A stretch of 64,000 nucleotides of DNA from Catenovulum adriaticum (GTDB lineage: Bacteria > Pseudomonadota > Gammaproteobacteria > Enterobacterales > Alteromonadaceae). The notes under the pieces were generated by a model, which worked only from the letters and a program-made list of their open reading frames with translations, searched no databases and was not told the DNA's origin. Positions 36,942-46,778 of the stretch are shown one piece after another. The position numbers were made by a program, and so were the translations under genes. The stretch's first letter is position 1. The number at the start of each line of letters is the position of its first letter. Location: assembly GCF_026725475.1 (NCBI RefSeq), contig NZ_CP109967.1, forward strand, positions 434,001 to 498,000. The letters run 5' to 3'.

Positions 36942-37556
36942 ACCCTCCACGAACAATGACGGGGAATCCGTAAGGCAAATAAAGTCGCCGCAAAAACCAT
37001 AATTGAAGAAGGCTCAGGTACTGTCACTGAAGCTTGGCTAATTTGAATATTAGAAACCGTAAGTGCATCATCATAGCCAAAATCAAAGTCTTCGATACCA
37101 AACTCCAAATTCAGGTTTCGACTGGCGTAACGGCTAATATCAACCGTTAGACCGGCTGTCTTAAAATCGAGGATTGAACCACCACGACTATATAAAAAGT
37201 ACCATAAGATTAATCTGCAGCAGATGAAAAATTTAATGATAGATTTTGAGCACTTCTATCAACTAAAAAGCTTTGGAGTACATACCCCGCAAAAATTCGT
37301 CCATACGATTGCTTGAGGTCATTGAATTAAAGCTATCGCCACTTATAGAAAAATTATCGCTGTAATCAGCAAATAATATATCACTTTGATACTGTTCGTT
37401 GGCACCATAAAAGTAGGCAACATCAACTCCCCAGCCTACAGAACCAGCACTACAATCCAAGTTTATCGGCGCGGAAAATACGTTTTAATTAAAGGCCAAT
37501 AATAGCGTGACTAGCAAAGTTTTTAACTTTGTTTGTATCCTTAAATTGTATCTCAT
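36938..37556 (-). pseudogene. Decayed PEP-CTERM protein gene
   Basis: Reading on the minus strand from an ATG at 37556, a signal peptide (KTLLVTLLLAFN) is broken by TAA at codon 24. The frame goes on with FSAPINLDCSAGSVGWGVDV, shifts frame around 37140-37265, and ends with ASVTVPEPSSIMVFAATLFA followed by Arg, the PEP-CTERM sorting signal for EpsH/exosortase. The last codon overlaps the next small gene. Nonsense plus frameshift show it is no longer functional. PEP-CTERM proteins are exported and tied to exopolysaccharide production. Confidence 0.75.
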
Positions 37557-37779
37557 AACTTTACCTTATGAGCCAAACTTATTATGTCGGCAAACCGTTT
37601 TTTAAAATAAATAACGTGTTCACGAACCATGTATGGTTAACAACAAATACAACTTAAGGTAAAACCAAATTAAACAAATACAAAAAAAATTAGCAAAATA
37701 CTTTACATTCAAATATAACAGGGATATTTTACATATGATTCACATGAAGGCGACATATTAAACACAATAAGGAATCAAG
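37557..37779. promoter_or_regulatory. Promoter region of the large TonB receptor
   Basis: About 220 AT-rich bases. It contains ATTATGTCGGCAAACCGTTT (37581-37600) followed by TTTTAAA, which resembles the site ahead of the GH43-like gene at 22473-22495. Confidence 0.4.
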
Positions 37780-40700
37780 ATGTTAAAATTCGCACGTAGA
37801 ACCTCAATTAGTCTTGCCATAACCTCTGCTATATTTAGTTCACCCCATGTTATTTCTGCAGAGCAAGATTCAGATGTGGAAATTATCGAAATAAAAGGGT
37901 TTAAAGGCAGTTTAGCGCGCTCGCTGAGCAACAAACGCCTCAATGACTCTATTAGCGATTCTATTTTTGCTGAAGATATTGGTAAATCAGCCGACCAAGA
38001 CATAGGCGAAGCACTGCAAAGGATCACTGGGGTATCCATTCAACGCGGCGGCGGTGCCGGCGAAGGTGATGGCACTACGGTAACGGTGCGAGGCGCGGGC
38101 CCCAACTTAAATAACATCTCATTAAATGGAATTATTTTAACCAGCAGCACCGAAAACCAAGCGGTCGATTTAAGTGCCTTCTCGTCAGATATTTTAAACT
38201 CTATCGAAGTAATAAAAACCGCAGCAGCCGATCAGGATGAAGGCAGCTTAGGTGCTAATATTGTTTTAAAAACATTTCGTCCGTTGACTGCGAAAGAGGA
38301 TAGACGGGTTTTCGAGGCACAAGCTAGATACGATGACTTTGCCGAAGAAAATGACTACAAACTGTCTGGTTCATTTTCTAGCAAATTTTTAAATGATAGC
38401 TTAGGTGTGTACATTACCGCATATACCGAAACCCAAGCTCAACGCAAAGACATGTTTTTTACTGACCGACTGAATGTTTTTAGTGCCGATAATGCAATTG
38501 ATGCAGATACAGGCGAACTAACCGGGCCAGTAACGGGTTATGTAAATTCTAAAAGCGGCTTTAAATTATTTCAAAATGATTTAGAGCGCAAAGGCTTTAC
38601 CTCAGTTTTACAATGGGCGCTATCCGATAATACAGAAATTAGCTTAGATGCCACCATGTCAGATCAGTATCGAGTTACTGACGACAATACAATCGCCTCG
38701 CTTGGTTCAACCGATGCATTTTTAGATAAAGATATGGAGCGAATATTAGATCCCGACGATCCTTGGTTAGTTTACGATGCCAGCAACCAAATGTTTGTAA
38801 AAAAACTAGATAGAACGGCCCGAGGCCGCACGGATCGCCTTCAATCTGGCGTTGAAACTGATAACCGAATTTTTAGCCTAGAGGTAAAACATTATTTTAC
38901 CGATGCACTGCAAATGGATTTGCGTTTAGGGTATTCAAAAACCACTGCAGATGATGACTATTACAGCTACTTAAACTCTAATAATTACGCTCATGTCACT
39001 GACGACCTGTTAATAGCCGTTGATCCTGATGTAATAGAGCCAACCGGCTACGACTGTACCTCGGGCCAATGCTATATTGTGACTGGCGATAGCATTGTTG
39101 ATTTTGGTCCTAACCAAACAGGCGAACCTGACGAAGATCCAGATGACAATATAGTCACCACAGGTTACAACCCTGACGATTTAAATGCTATCCATTTGCA
39201 GCAAGCTGTGTCACGCGACCGCTTAATGCGAGACAAGCAAAAAGCACTCTATATCGACTTTGATTATGATCACTTTATGGGACCTATCACCAAATTAGAA
39301 TTTGGTGCTAAGTATCAAACCCGTGATAAATCTGTGTTTAACCAAGAATACTGGTTTGAAGGGGTCCCAAACCCTGACGGTCAAGAAACTTTAGGTCAAG
39401 CAATCGATTCTGTTAGACTTTCGCAAGTAACAGATGGCTTAACGCCTCATGGCGATAACTTTTTAGCAGAACTTGGCTATCAACGCACCCCAAATACCGA
39501 TGGTTGGTGGACCATTAACGCACGTAAATCATTTGATTTGTTATTCGCCAACAGTGAAAACGTGCGACTAAAACCTAACTTAGCCAATGACAGAGACATT
39601 TCATTAACGAATAGCGCGGCTTATTTAAAAGCCAATTTTTCGTTTTTAGATGATGATTTAACCGGTAACCTGGGTATCCGCTATGTTAAAACTGAAGTTG
39701 AAAGTTTGGGATACTCATCGGTCGACTTTCAAAATACCGCGGTTATGGATAGAGAGCTGATCAAAATTGCAGAAGATAGCAGCTTGCCCGCATGTACCGA
39801 TGAACAGTTATTTACAACAAATGCAGACGGCGATCAAATTGCAAATCCTGCCGGTGGCTTCGATGCAAACGGTGTTTGGAGCCCTATCCCAGGACAAAGC
39901 TGCTATGACGCCGACTATGATCTAACCCCTGATCGCCGAGCTCGATATGTCGATGGCTCTACCCCAGACGATCCCGCTCAATTTGCATCAAGGGCCCGTA
40001 ATACAACTGATCTATATCTGCCGAGTTTAACACTTAATTACCAGCTCAATGACGATATGGTTATTCGTTTTGCCACCTCTAAAACCATGGCTAGACCTAA
40101 AATAGATTCATTAAAACCCAGTTATACTATCCGTGAATTTGTCTGGGGTGGCGGCAATTCCAATGGGTCTGTCAGCAACCCTTATTTAGAACCGCTCGAA
40201 TCGATTAACTATGATTTATCCTATGAATGGTACTTTGGTGACAGTGGTGCATTAACGGCTGCTCTCTTTTATAAAGACATGAGCAACTTTGAAGAAAATG
40301 CCTCTATTAATGGCCATTGGGAGGATTTACGAGGTATCTCAGATGAAGAGCTACCAACCCTTGATCCGATTCAAGATATCTTAATAGAAAAGCCAAATGG
40401 CGAGAGCATGGAATACGAAGCCGCGCAAGCGCAAGGCGTAAATTGTCTGGTTGATCATAGACACCAATGGCAATCGGTGACCAGCGAAGCCTCAAAATAC
40501 TGTGATACTATTTTAATTTCAGCTATCCGTAATGGTTCAGGTGGGACCAACAAAGGTTTAGAAATTGGATATAACCAAAACTTTAGCTTTTTACCTGGAT
40601 TATTCTCAGGCTTAGGTACAGCCATTAACTACACTTATTCCGACTCAATCACTGATGAAGAAGTGGGGGCTTTAAATACCGTATATGCTGCGATGCCGAT

Positions 40701-41070
40701 GGAAAATATTTCAAAGCACACATATAACATGTCGACGTTCTGGGAAAGAAACGGCAACCTAATACGCTTAGCATATAACTACCGAACCGACTCGCTCGCG
40801 CGTCGTTCATTTGAATCTGGGGCACTTTGGAACGAAGGCGGCGGTCAGTTAGATTTATCGGCTAATTATCAATTAACCGACGCAATCACATTAACTTTTA
40901 ATGCGGTCAATCTTAATAAACGCACCTATCGTCAATATTATACCAACCTGTCTGATAGCAACTTTCAAAGCGAAGGGAATGCTTTGGATGGAGACGCAAA
41001 TAAATCAAGAACCATCCGCGAGTGGAGTACGGGAACCATCTACCGCTTAGGTGTTCGAGCCACTTTTTAA
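37780..41070 (+). CDS. Large TonB-dependent receptor (polysaccharide type)
   Basis: 1096 residues; AAGGA lies 8 bases upstream. Signal peptide ends near VISA-EQD. The plug domain has SIFAEDIGKSADQDIGEAL and GSLGANIVLKTFRPL and strongly resembles the receptor at 1-597. The barrel carries the expected long acidic loops, and the C-terminus ends in Phe (YRLGVRATF). Receptors of this type import oligosaccharides of glycan-degrading Alteromonadales. The neighbours to the right are decayed genes, so the cognate substrate is not evident. A small hairpin follows. Confidence 0.9.
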   Translation: MLKFARRTSISLAITSAIFSSPHVISAEQDSDVEIIEIKGFKGSLARSLSNKRLNDSISDSIFAEDIGKSADQDIGEALQRITGVSIQRGGGAGEGDGTTVTVRGAGPNLNNISLNGIILTSSTENQAVDLSAFSSDILNSIEVIKTAAADQDEGSLGANIVLKTFRPLTAKEDRRVFEAQARYDDFAEENDYKLSGSFSSKFLNDSLGVYITAYTETQAQRKDMFFTDRLNVFSADNAIDADTGELTGPVTGYVNSKSGFKLFQNDLERKGFTSVLQWALSDNTEISLDATMSDQYRVTDDNTIASLGSTDAFLDKDMERILDPDDPWLVYDASNQMFVKKLDRTARGRTDRLQSGVETDNRIFSLEVKHYFTDALQMDLRLGYSKTTADDDYYSYLNSNNYAHVTDDLLIAVDPDVIEPTGYDCTSGQCYIVTGDSIVDFGPNQTGEPDEDPDDNIVTTGYNPDDLNAIHLQQAVSRDRLMRDKQKALYIDFDYDHFMGPITKLEFGAKYQTRDKSVFNQEYWFEGVPNPDGQETLGQAIDSVRLSQVTDGLTPHGDNFLAELGYQRTPNTDGWWTINARKSFDLLFANSENVRLKPNLANDRDISLTNSAAYLKANFSFLDDDLTGNLGIRYVKTEVESLGYSSVDFQNTAVMDRELIKIAEDSSLPACTDEQLFTTNADGDQIANPAGGFDANGVWSPIPGQSCYDADYDLTPDRRARYVDGSTPDDPAQFASRARNTTDLYLPSLTLNYQLNDDMVIRFATSKTMARPKIDSLKPSYTIREFVWGGGNSNGSVSNPYLEPLESINYDLSYEWYFGDSGALTAALFYKDMSNFEENASINGHWEDLRGISDEELPTLDPIQDILIEKPNGESMEYEAAQAQGVNCLVDHRHQWQSVTSEASKYCDTILISAIRNGSGGTNKGLEIGYNQNFSFLPGLFSGLGTAINYTYSDSITDEEVGALNTVYAAMPMENISKHTYNMSTFWERNGNLIRLAYNYRTDSLARRSFESGALWNEGGGQLDLSANYQLTDAITLTFNAVNLNKRTYRQYYTNLSDSNFQSEGNALDGDANKSRTIREWSTGTIYRLGVRATF

Positions 41071-41095
41071 CGTTAAAAAATACCGTTAGAAGCAC

Positions 41096-41115
41096 ACTGC
41101 ACAAGGAGGTGCAGT
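41096..41115 (+). terminator. Weak terminator-like hairpin
   Basis: ACTGCAC / GTGCAGT, 7-bp stem with a 6-base loop, 25 bases after the receptor stop. The T-tract is short, so this is tentative. Confidence 0.35.
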
Positions 41116-41268
41116 TTGCGCAAGATTTTAAAAATATACATTGTCTGTAGTAATGGTCTGATACTTCAGAGATTTATCGCTTACAATTCGCGAAATCTTA
41201 AAGGTATAGAAATGACCAGAAAAACCAAAGTTACATTCAGTACAAAACAAAAATTAGAATACCCAAGC

Positions 41269-41475
41269 TCATGGCGAAAAGAAATTTTGCTTTGTCGATA
41301 ACGTTTCTCCGTACCAAAAATACCAGCCGTTCGTATCATTTTCCGGACAGTGTCTAATGCCATTAATTGGTAGCTTACCAAAAGTCGGTAAAGCAATTCC
41401 AACTTTAGTTTCAAGAAAAGGCAGAACGGTCTTCACGCCAACTCTCATGCATATTACCATTAAAATCCTTGTCAC
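41269..41475 (-). pseudogene. Fragment of an immunity-protein-like (Imm33/DUF2185) gene
   Basis: The frame carries ALPTFGKLPINGIRHCPEND and TNGWYFWYGETLS, a pattern of Imm33-like proteins associated with polymorphic toxins. The C-terminal half is missing and no ribosome site is visible, so it appears truncated. Identification rests on recall of the motif only. Confidence 0.4.
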
Positions 41476-41596
41476 CTAATTGGCGCATTACGTTACGCCT
41501 AGCTCAGAGGCTTGTTAAGCCTTGCCTCGTATTCACGAAATTTCTCTAAAAAATCATTGATAAAATCTTGATATCGTTTTTATCGGTCTAGGGATC

Positions 41597-41780
41597 ATAC
41601 GACTTCTATATCCTTTATGATGGCGGCACATTGCTCTATATTTTTACCATCATTACCATACAATATCTCAGACGGCCATTCATGAACACAATAACCTAAC
41701 CATGAAACAATGGTTTCTAGATATAAGATTTTTGCTTCATCATTAGTCGGATCTATTTCATTGCATTTAGCTAGTAACGA
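41597..41780 (-). pseudogene. C-terminal relic of an unknown gene
   Basis: Open frame of about 60 codons (LLAKCNEIDPTNDEAKILYL, ETIVSWLGYCVHEWPSEILY) ending in TGA at 41597. Its 5' part is replaced by the repeat at 41777, so it is the surviving end of a gene disrupted by the element. Not recognised. Confidence 0.45.
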
Positions 41781-41821
41781 TAAATTAACAGTCTCTCTTG
41801 TAAGTGGCTGCCGTTGATTCT
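41777..41821. repeat. Right half of the 72-bp dispersed element, copy 3
   Basis: ACGATAAATTAACAGTCTCT continuing to GGCTGCCGTTGATTCT matches the right half of the copies at 36690 and 49701 but lacks the GACAGGCACACC end and part of the middle. Confidence 0.65.
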
Positions 41822-41851
41822 AAAAGAGTATTAGACACATCAGCTAAATGC

Positions 41852-41955
41852 TAAATGACTACCAAGTTTAAAAACTTCACTAATAAAAACCAATACAGCC
41901 AAAGGCAACAAACCTTTAACTAATTGTTTTTTATTATCTTTTATATATCTGTCAT
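41852..41955. repeat. Second dispersed repeat family, copy A
   Basis: TAAATGACTACCAAGTTTAA with AACTTCACTAATAAAAACCA is also present, diverged, at 48416-48520. Its right end (TTTTATATATCTGTCATTGA) resembles the right end of the 72-bp element. Confidence 0.55.
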
Positions 41956-41959
41956 TGAT

Positions 41960-42460
41960 TCTTTTGATTCTGCTCAGGATATCGTTGTTGATGGCGTAAC
42001 AATTATCGGTGCAGTAAATGCTATATACGTTTCAAGTACGTTCCGTGTGGATATCAAAAATAATTTTATTGATAACTCGTATTTTAGAGGCGTTCACTTG
42101 TATGGCAGCGCCCATGCAAGTGAAAATGTTGCTTTTGTCCACAATAATCTCATTACTCACAATAAGTTAGACGGCATTGATATAGATTCACACTCTGCGC
42201 GTTATTTAGTCGAAAAGAATGTTGTTATTGGCGCGGATAATCGTTTTTTAATATGAACTGAAATAGAAACACACCACAACATTATCCGAAATAATGTTGG
42301 CACCATTAACTTAAAACAGCACTCACCAGTAGTCTCGGGTGGTTTTCAAGAAAATGGTACTGAAACTAATATTGGTGCCCAGGTTACGCGCTGGAATGTT
42401 TAGCAAGATAACAATATCTTCAACGCGAGCGAAGAAAAACAAGGTTTCCTAATATGTGGT
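41960..42460 (+). pseudogene. Decayed parallel beta-helix protein gene
   Basis: The frame reads DIVVDGVTIIGAVNAIYVSS, then VAFVHNNLITHNKLDGIDID, a right-handed beta-helix ladder as in polysaccharide lyases or CASH-domain proteins. It passes in-frame stops at about 42255 (TGA) and 42401 (TAG) while coding continues (HHNIIRNNVGTINL). The 5' end is replaced by the repeat at 41852-41955. It is a clear pseudogene; the parent family is not fixed. Confidence 0.6.
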
Positions 42461-42548
42461 TTTGTAATCGAATCGTGTTGTACAGCATGAAAATACCACA
42501 TGGCTCAATAATGATGGTGAATAAACTAGCCGACTCAGTTTATCTGTA

Positions 42549-43661
42549 TCAAAACTCCAACGCTGAGATCAACTCGGCGTCAATATCTGCACCTTTAATA
42601 CTTTGTACTTTAAATAGCAATTGATAATTATCTGCTTGTTCTATTGCTTGTGGTAAGGTAAACGAAATTTGTTCATTTTCGCTCTGTTTGTTATGAGTTG
42701 AAAACCAACTAAGCCACAGCAAAGCCGAATCGGTAAACCCAGATAAAATGTATAAGGTGTTTTTTCGCGGCCCCTGTAATTTAGCAAATAGTCCATAATC
42801 AATGTATTGCTGCTGAGTATTTTCAGGTGCAGTGTATTCAGTTGCAGAGTCCAGCGTGGTTAACGTATTTGTTTGGCTGTTATATTTTATGGCTGAATCT
42901 TGGATAAAGCTGCTTAATAAACCCAAATTTTGGTAGTGGCCAATATAAATAACATTCTGTTGTTTTAAGTCTTTAGTGGTCAGTTCATCAGTAAATTTGA
43001 TTGGTGTGTATCTAAAGTCGTTAGACAGCGACAAGATATTTTTCAACGCTAATATATGGCTTTTACTCGCTTGATTTTTCGATGCACCCAGCACAATCAG
43101 GCTTGAGGTTTGACCAAAGTTAAATTGCTGCCAAATAGTATTTACCTGTTGAGTATTTACTTGTGTTTGTTTGGCGGGCTTTGCTGTTTTCACTAACCAA
43201 AAGTGAGTAATTACTGACAATAAACTCGCAGCCAAAACAGCAATTAAGCTTTTGTTTAAGCCAAATTTCCGGCTAATTGTTTGTAAGCGGTTTGTCTCTA
43301 GCTTATTGGTTTGCACCACCTCAATTTTATATTCACCAACAGGTATGGATAGCTGAATGGGCTCTTTACAGCCTTGCTTTTGATAATAGTCTTGTAGTTT
43401 TTTTCTCAACCTAGATACATGCACACGTACTGATGCATCTTCGGCTACGTTAAAATCAGCCGACTTATCAAACACGGCTATGGCAATTTCGATTTCTTTT
43501 GGCGAGTTTGTAGTATTTGACCCTTGCTCAATTCTTTTTATCTCATTATCAATTAAATAAGACAACAAGTTAGCTAAATTAGCAGAACGGCCTAACACAT
43601 TGCTGTCATTAATCTTTTTAAGTTGTTCTAGCAATTTATTTTTACAGATTATATAACTCAT
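42549..43661 (-). CDS. Membrane-anchored winged-helix regulator
   Basis: 370 residues. The N-terminal cytosolic part (about 20-115) contains an OmpR/PhoB-like winged helix (AEDASVRVHVSRLRKKLQDYY). A single membrane helix lies at about 138-156 and the C-terminal 210 residues would be periplasmic. This is the CadC/ToxR-type one-component layout. The periplasmic domain has no family I recognise. It is divergent from the frameshifted gene at 43795, hence a possible sensor for glycan or surface signals there. Confidence 0.7.
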   Translation of the reverse strand: MSYIICKNKLLEQLKKINDSNVLGRSANLANLLSYLIDNEIKRIEQGSNTTNSPKEIEIAIAVFDKSADFNVAEDASVRVHVSRLRKKLQDYYQKQGCKEPIQLSIPVGEYKIEVVQTNKLETNRLQTISRKFGLNKSLIAVLAASLLSVITHFWLVKTAKPAKQTQVNTQQVNTIWQQFNFGQTSSLIVLGASKNQASKSHILALKNILSLSNDFRYTPIKFTDELTTKDLKQQNVIYIGHYQNLGLLSSFIQDSAIKYNSQTNTLTTLDSATEYTAPENTQQQYIDYGLFAKLQGPRKNTLYILSGFTDSALLWLSWFSTHNKQSENEQISFTLPQAIEQADNYQLLFKVQSIKGADIDAELISALEF

Positions 43662-43794
43662 GGCGATTGGCGTTTTTAAGACGTTTCATAAATAAATTAA
43701 CAGTATCATACCTGATAATAATCCCCGTTACCTAGACTCTTTGTTACACATTAGCTAAATTTTGGTTGGTTTATGTTAACTAACTGGAAAATTT

Positions 43795-44693
43795 ATGCGT
43801 TTTAAATATTTAGTGTTTGCACTTACTTGGTTACTCAATATCAACTTCGTGTGGGCGGATAATTGGCAATATAATAATAACCGTATCGCTATTAGTGCCG
43901 ACGGTAATAATCAACCAGACGAATTGCACTTTTGGACGACAGCTGATCCTGACGACTGGGGCGCAACACCAGCTGCACTTGCAATAATTGCCAAGTTAAA
44001 ACTGCAAGACAGATTAGTCCACTTTTCTTACAACAACTTTATTGATTCACCTGTCCACACAACTGCCACTAATCAAATGGAAATTGGTGTTAAAGGCGCA
44101 ATCAATTATTGGCGGTTCGATCAAAAACGTTTTTTTGATGTCACTGAACAGTATGATCAAGCTTTGAATAGCTTGGTTGAACAAATTGTCATTTCAACCG
44201 CAAAAGATCCTTTGTACTTCGTTCATATGGGGCCGAGTGAATTTTTTTATCGCGTAGTAAAACAAGTCCTACTGCAAGGTAAAGCGGAAAGTTTAAACCA
44301 TGTATATGTGCTATCTCACAGCGGCTATAACGATAATCACCTGCGCCGCGGTGATCCTAAATTCGATAAAAAGCCAGTTGCAAAGTATAAAGTCCACCAC
44401 ACCTTAACTCAAACCAAGGCACTCAGTGGCAATAGACTTAAATACAAAAAATTAAAGATCAAAACGGTGAATGGGATCCTAAGGTACTGTGGAACTCTAA
44501 ACATGACTGGTCGGTGTGGAACTGGATGAAAAATCACTCAGATGAAAGTGTATCTTGGATTTATCAACGTATGTTGCAACACCCAAAAGGCGTAGCGGAC
44601 TGTTCAGACGCTGGCATGGTTTATTACCTGTTATTAGGTGATGAGAATGGCAGCCCAGAAAAGCTTAAGCAGTTAATTGGTAGCGGGATATAA
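43795..44693 (+). pseudogene. Exported nucleoside-hydrolase-like protein, frameshifted
   Basis: Signal peptide (FALTWLLNINFVWA) and a first section with HFWTTADPDDWGATPAALAI, recalling the Asp-rich metal motif of nucleoside hydrolase/DUF1593 folds. The frame then ends at 44529, but coding continues in the -1 phase (DQNGEWDPKVLWNSKHDW, HPKGVADCSDAGMVYYLLLG) to TAA at 44691-44693. The shift falls at a run of six A at 44446-44451: adding one A would restore a 299-residue protein. It may be a true pseudogene, a sequencing error or a slippage site. GGAAAA precedes the start. Confidence 0.6.
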
Positions 44694-44728
44694 CAAAGCC
44701 AGCCAAGCGCCATAGCGTAAAACTAATT

Positions 44729-44923
44729 TATACCCGTGCTACTTCAAGATGCATGTTTCAGAGCTATCACAGCGCTTTCAATACAAGGCATATTGGTAAA
44801 GGAATGTAGTCACCTTTCGAACCAATATAACGAAGTAGTGGAAGCGCTGTGAAGCTCCCAGAGGGCCGGGCTAAAAATGCCTGATACGGCTGAAATTAAG
44901 CATATTGAGGCATCACGGGTATA
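44729..44923. repeat. MITE with TATACCCGTG terminal inverted repeats
   Basis: 195 bp starting TATACCCGTG and ending CACGGGTATA, with a second nested similarity (ATGCATGTTTCAG at left against CTGAAATTAAGCAT at right). A TA target duplication is possible. No ORF inside. Confidence 0.7.
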
Positions 44924-44955
44924 TATGCAGGCAATGACAACAAGGAAAACTCACA

Positions 44956-46749
44956 ATGAAATTTAACTATTCACAACCGATTAAACTACTTGGGGCAGCG
45001 GCAACTGTGGTAGCACTGAGCGCATGTGACTCTGGCTCTACCTCTAACAATGATTCAGCTGAGCCAATTGAAAATGTGGAGGCACCAGAGGCAACACCGA
45101 CGCCCACGCCTGAACCTGAACCTGAATCTGAACCTGAACCTGAGCGTGATCCGACCGCGAAAGAAGTGCTGCAAGAAGTAGACGGTTTAGCTGTCGTTGA
45201 ATTTGAAAATTTAGATTACCCAACAGGTTGGGAATTTGTCTCTGATAGCAGTGCATCGGGCACAGGTTATATTCAATGGACACCCTATCAAGCGTTTCAA
45301 ACACCAGAAACTGGCATGATAACCATAGAGCTAGAAATCAATAATCCAGGCACTTATAGGTTGATGTGGCGCAATTCAATTAGGCATGGCACCTCACCGA
45401 GTGACCATAACGACACTTGGCTAAAAGTAATTTCGCCCAATTTTTATGGCAAAAATTCATCAGGGCACATCGTTTGCCCACGGCAGCAAGAGCATTTTAA
45501 TCGCTGTGATGGCGAAGCCCCGCATGGCAGCAGTGCAAAAGGCGCATTGAAGATTTATCGATTTGGCACACCAGCGGATGCTTGGGTGTGGCACACCTAT
45601 ACCAGCGACAACAATATCCACCCAATATATGCAGATTTTGATGAAGCCGGTGTTTACGAAATTCAAATTTCAGCACGTTCTACCTACCACGCACTAGATA
45701 GGTTAGTGATTTTTAGAGCGCTAAATTCAAGTAATAATGTATCCGAAACTTATGCGACAAGTTTGGACAGAGTTGAATCGGTGAAACTGCCAATGCTCAA
45801 TGCAATGTGGGTGCCGCCCGCAGCGCCTGAACCAGATCCTGAAACTGAAACCGGTCCACTACCCTCTGCCTTTGATATAGCTCTTTCGCCTACGGATAGG
45901 TCTTTGTTGGTTGAACCTACTGAATTAAAAATCACCGCCTCAGCAACAGATACAGCTAAAACCACCACCAAAGCGACGCTGTTTGTAAATGGTATTGAAG
46001 TTGCCAATATTGAAGGCGCGGGACCATATGAGTGGATTGGAGAAAATGTAAGTGCGCTGGCTAATTTACCGGGCGGCCGACCAGATATTAAAGTGGCAAT
46101 TACCGACAGTGATGGCGAAGTAGGTTTTAAAAATATTCAGGTAAAAGTAAACGGCAAGATGGCTGGCACTTATGTGCATGCTTATAACTTTGGTGGAGCA
46201 GATTATACTGCTAAAGATGGTCAATTATTTACGGGTATTGGCTGGGCGGGTTTAACCACAGATGAAGACATACAAGGGACAGATGACGATGCTTTATATC
46301 AAAATCAGCAAACCAATGGCGGTTGGTTTGCCTTACACGCAGAGCAAATGATAGGTGATATTACTATTAACCCGGGTTCAACATATCAAATAGACTATTA
46401 CTTTGCTGAAATTGAACACAACAAAGTTGGCCAGCGTGCTGTCGACATTTACAGTCAAGGTGCGCAAATTGCCAGTGCGTTAGACGTGTACTCTATTGTC
46501 GGTGCTAATGCCGCTTATAAATTCTCAATTGTTAATACAGCCACAGAAGACCTATACAAATCGGGCATACAAACCAATGCAATTGCAAGTTTTGACATTA
46601 ATCTAGCTTTAGCTGCGTTTTCTATACGTTACTTAGATGTAGACGCTTGGGGCGATGCTGATCAAGACGGCGTTGCAAATTTTGATGATAAATGTGCAAC
46701 AACGCTTGCTGGTGCAAGTGTTGACGACAAAGGTTGTGAATTACCTTAG
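44956..46749 (+). CDS. Multidomain glycan-binding lipoprotein with malectin-like domain
   Basis: 597 residues; AAGGA precedes the start and the lipobox is LSAC (Cys24). Then come a Pro/Thr/Glu linker (about 42-70), a beta-sandwich (about 75-255; EFENLDYPTGWEF, PGTYRLMWRNSIRHG), an Ig-like Big_9-type domain (about 300-395), a malectin-type domain (about 400-560; HAYNFGGADYTAKDGQLF) and a calcium-binding DxDxDG tail (DADQDGVANFDDKC). No catalytic motif is visible. It probably binds algal glycan at the cell surface. A second acidic linker (PEPDPETETGP) separates the modules. Confidence 0.7.
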   Translation: MKFNYSQPIKLLGAAATVVALSACDSGSTSNNDSAEPIENVEAPEATPTPTPEPEPESEPEPERDPTAKEVLQEVDGLAVVEFENLDYPTGWEFVSDSSASGTGYIQWTPYQAFQTPETGMITIELEINNPGTYRLMWRNSIRHGTSPSDHNDTWLKVISPNFYGKNSSGHIVCPRQQEHFNRCDGEAPHGSSAKGALKIYRFGTPADAWVWHTYTSDNNIHPIYADFDEAGVYEIQISARSTYHALDRLVIFRALNSSNNVSETYATSLDRVESVKLPMLNAMWVPPAAPEPDPETETGPLPSAFDIALSPTDRSLLVEPTELKITASATDTAKTTTKATLFVNGIEVANIEGAGPYEWIGENVSALANLPGGRPDIKVAITDSDGEVGFKNIQVKVNGKMAGTYVHAYNFGGADYTAKDGQLFTGIGWAGLTTDEDIQGTDDDALYQNQQTNGGWFALHAEQMIGDITINPGSTYQIDYYFAEIEHNKVGQRAVDIYSQGAQIASALDVYSIVGANAAYKFSIVNTATEDLYKSGIQTNAIASFDINLALAAFSIRYLDVDAWGDADQDGVANFDDKCATTLAGASVDDKGCELP

Positions 46750-46778
46750 ATTTACCTTTATTTTTTCAGACCTTTTTT

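Noticed and set aside
41497..41530. GGCTT-GTT-AAGCC palindrome as a second attC-like site
   Set aside because: The outer boxes do not pair and the GTTR core is missing (GTAA instead), so it is more likely a chance hairpin.
45044..45304. Antisense ORF over the Glu/Pro linker
   Set aside because: Arises from the repetitive linker codons of the malectin lipoprotein.
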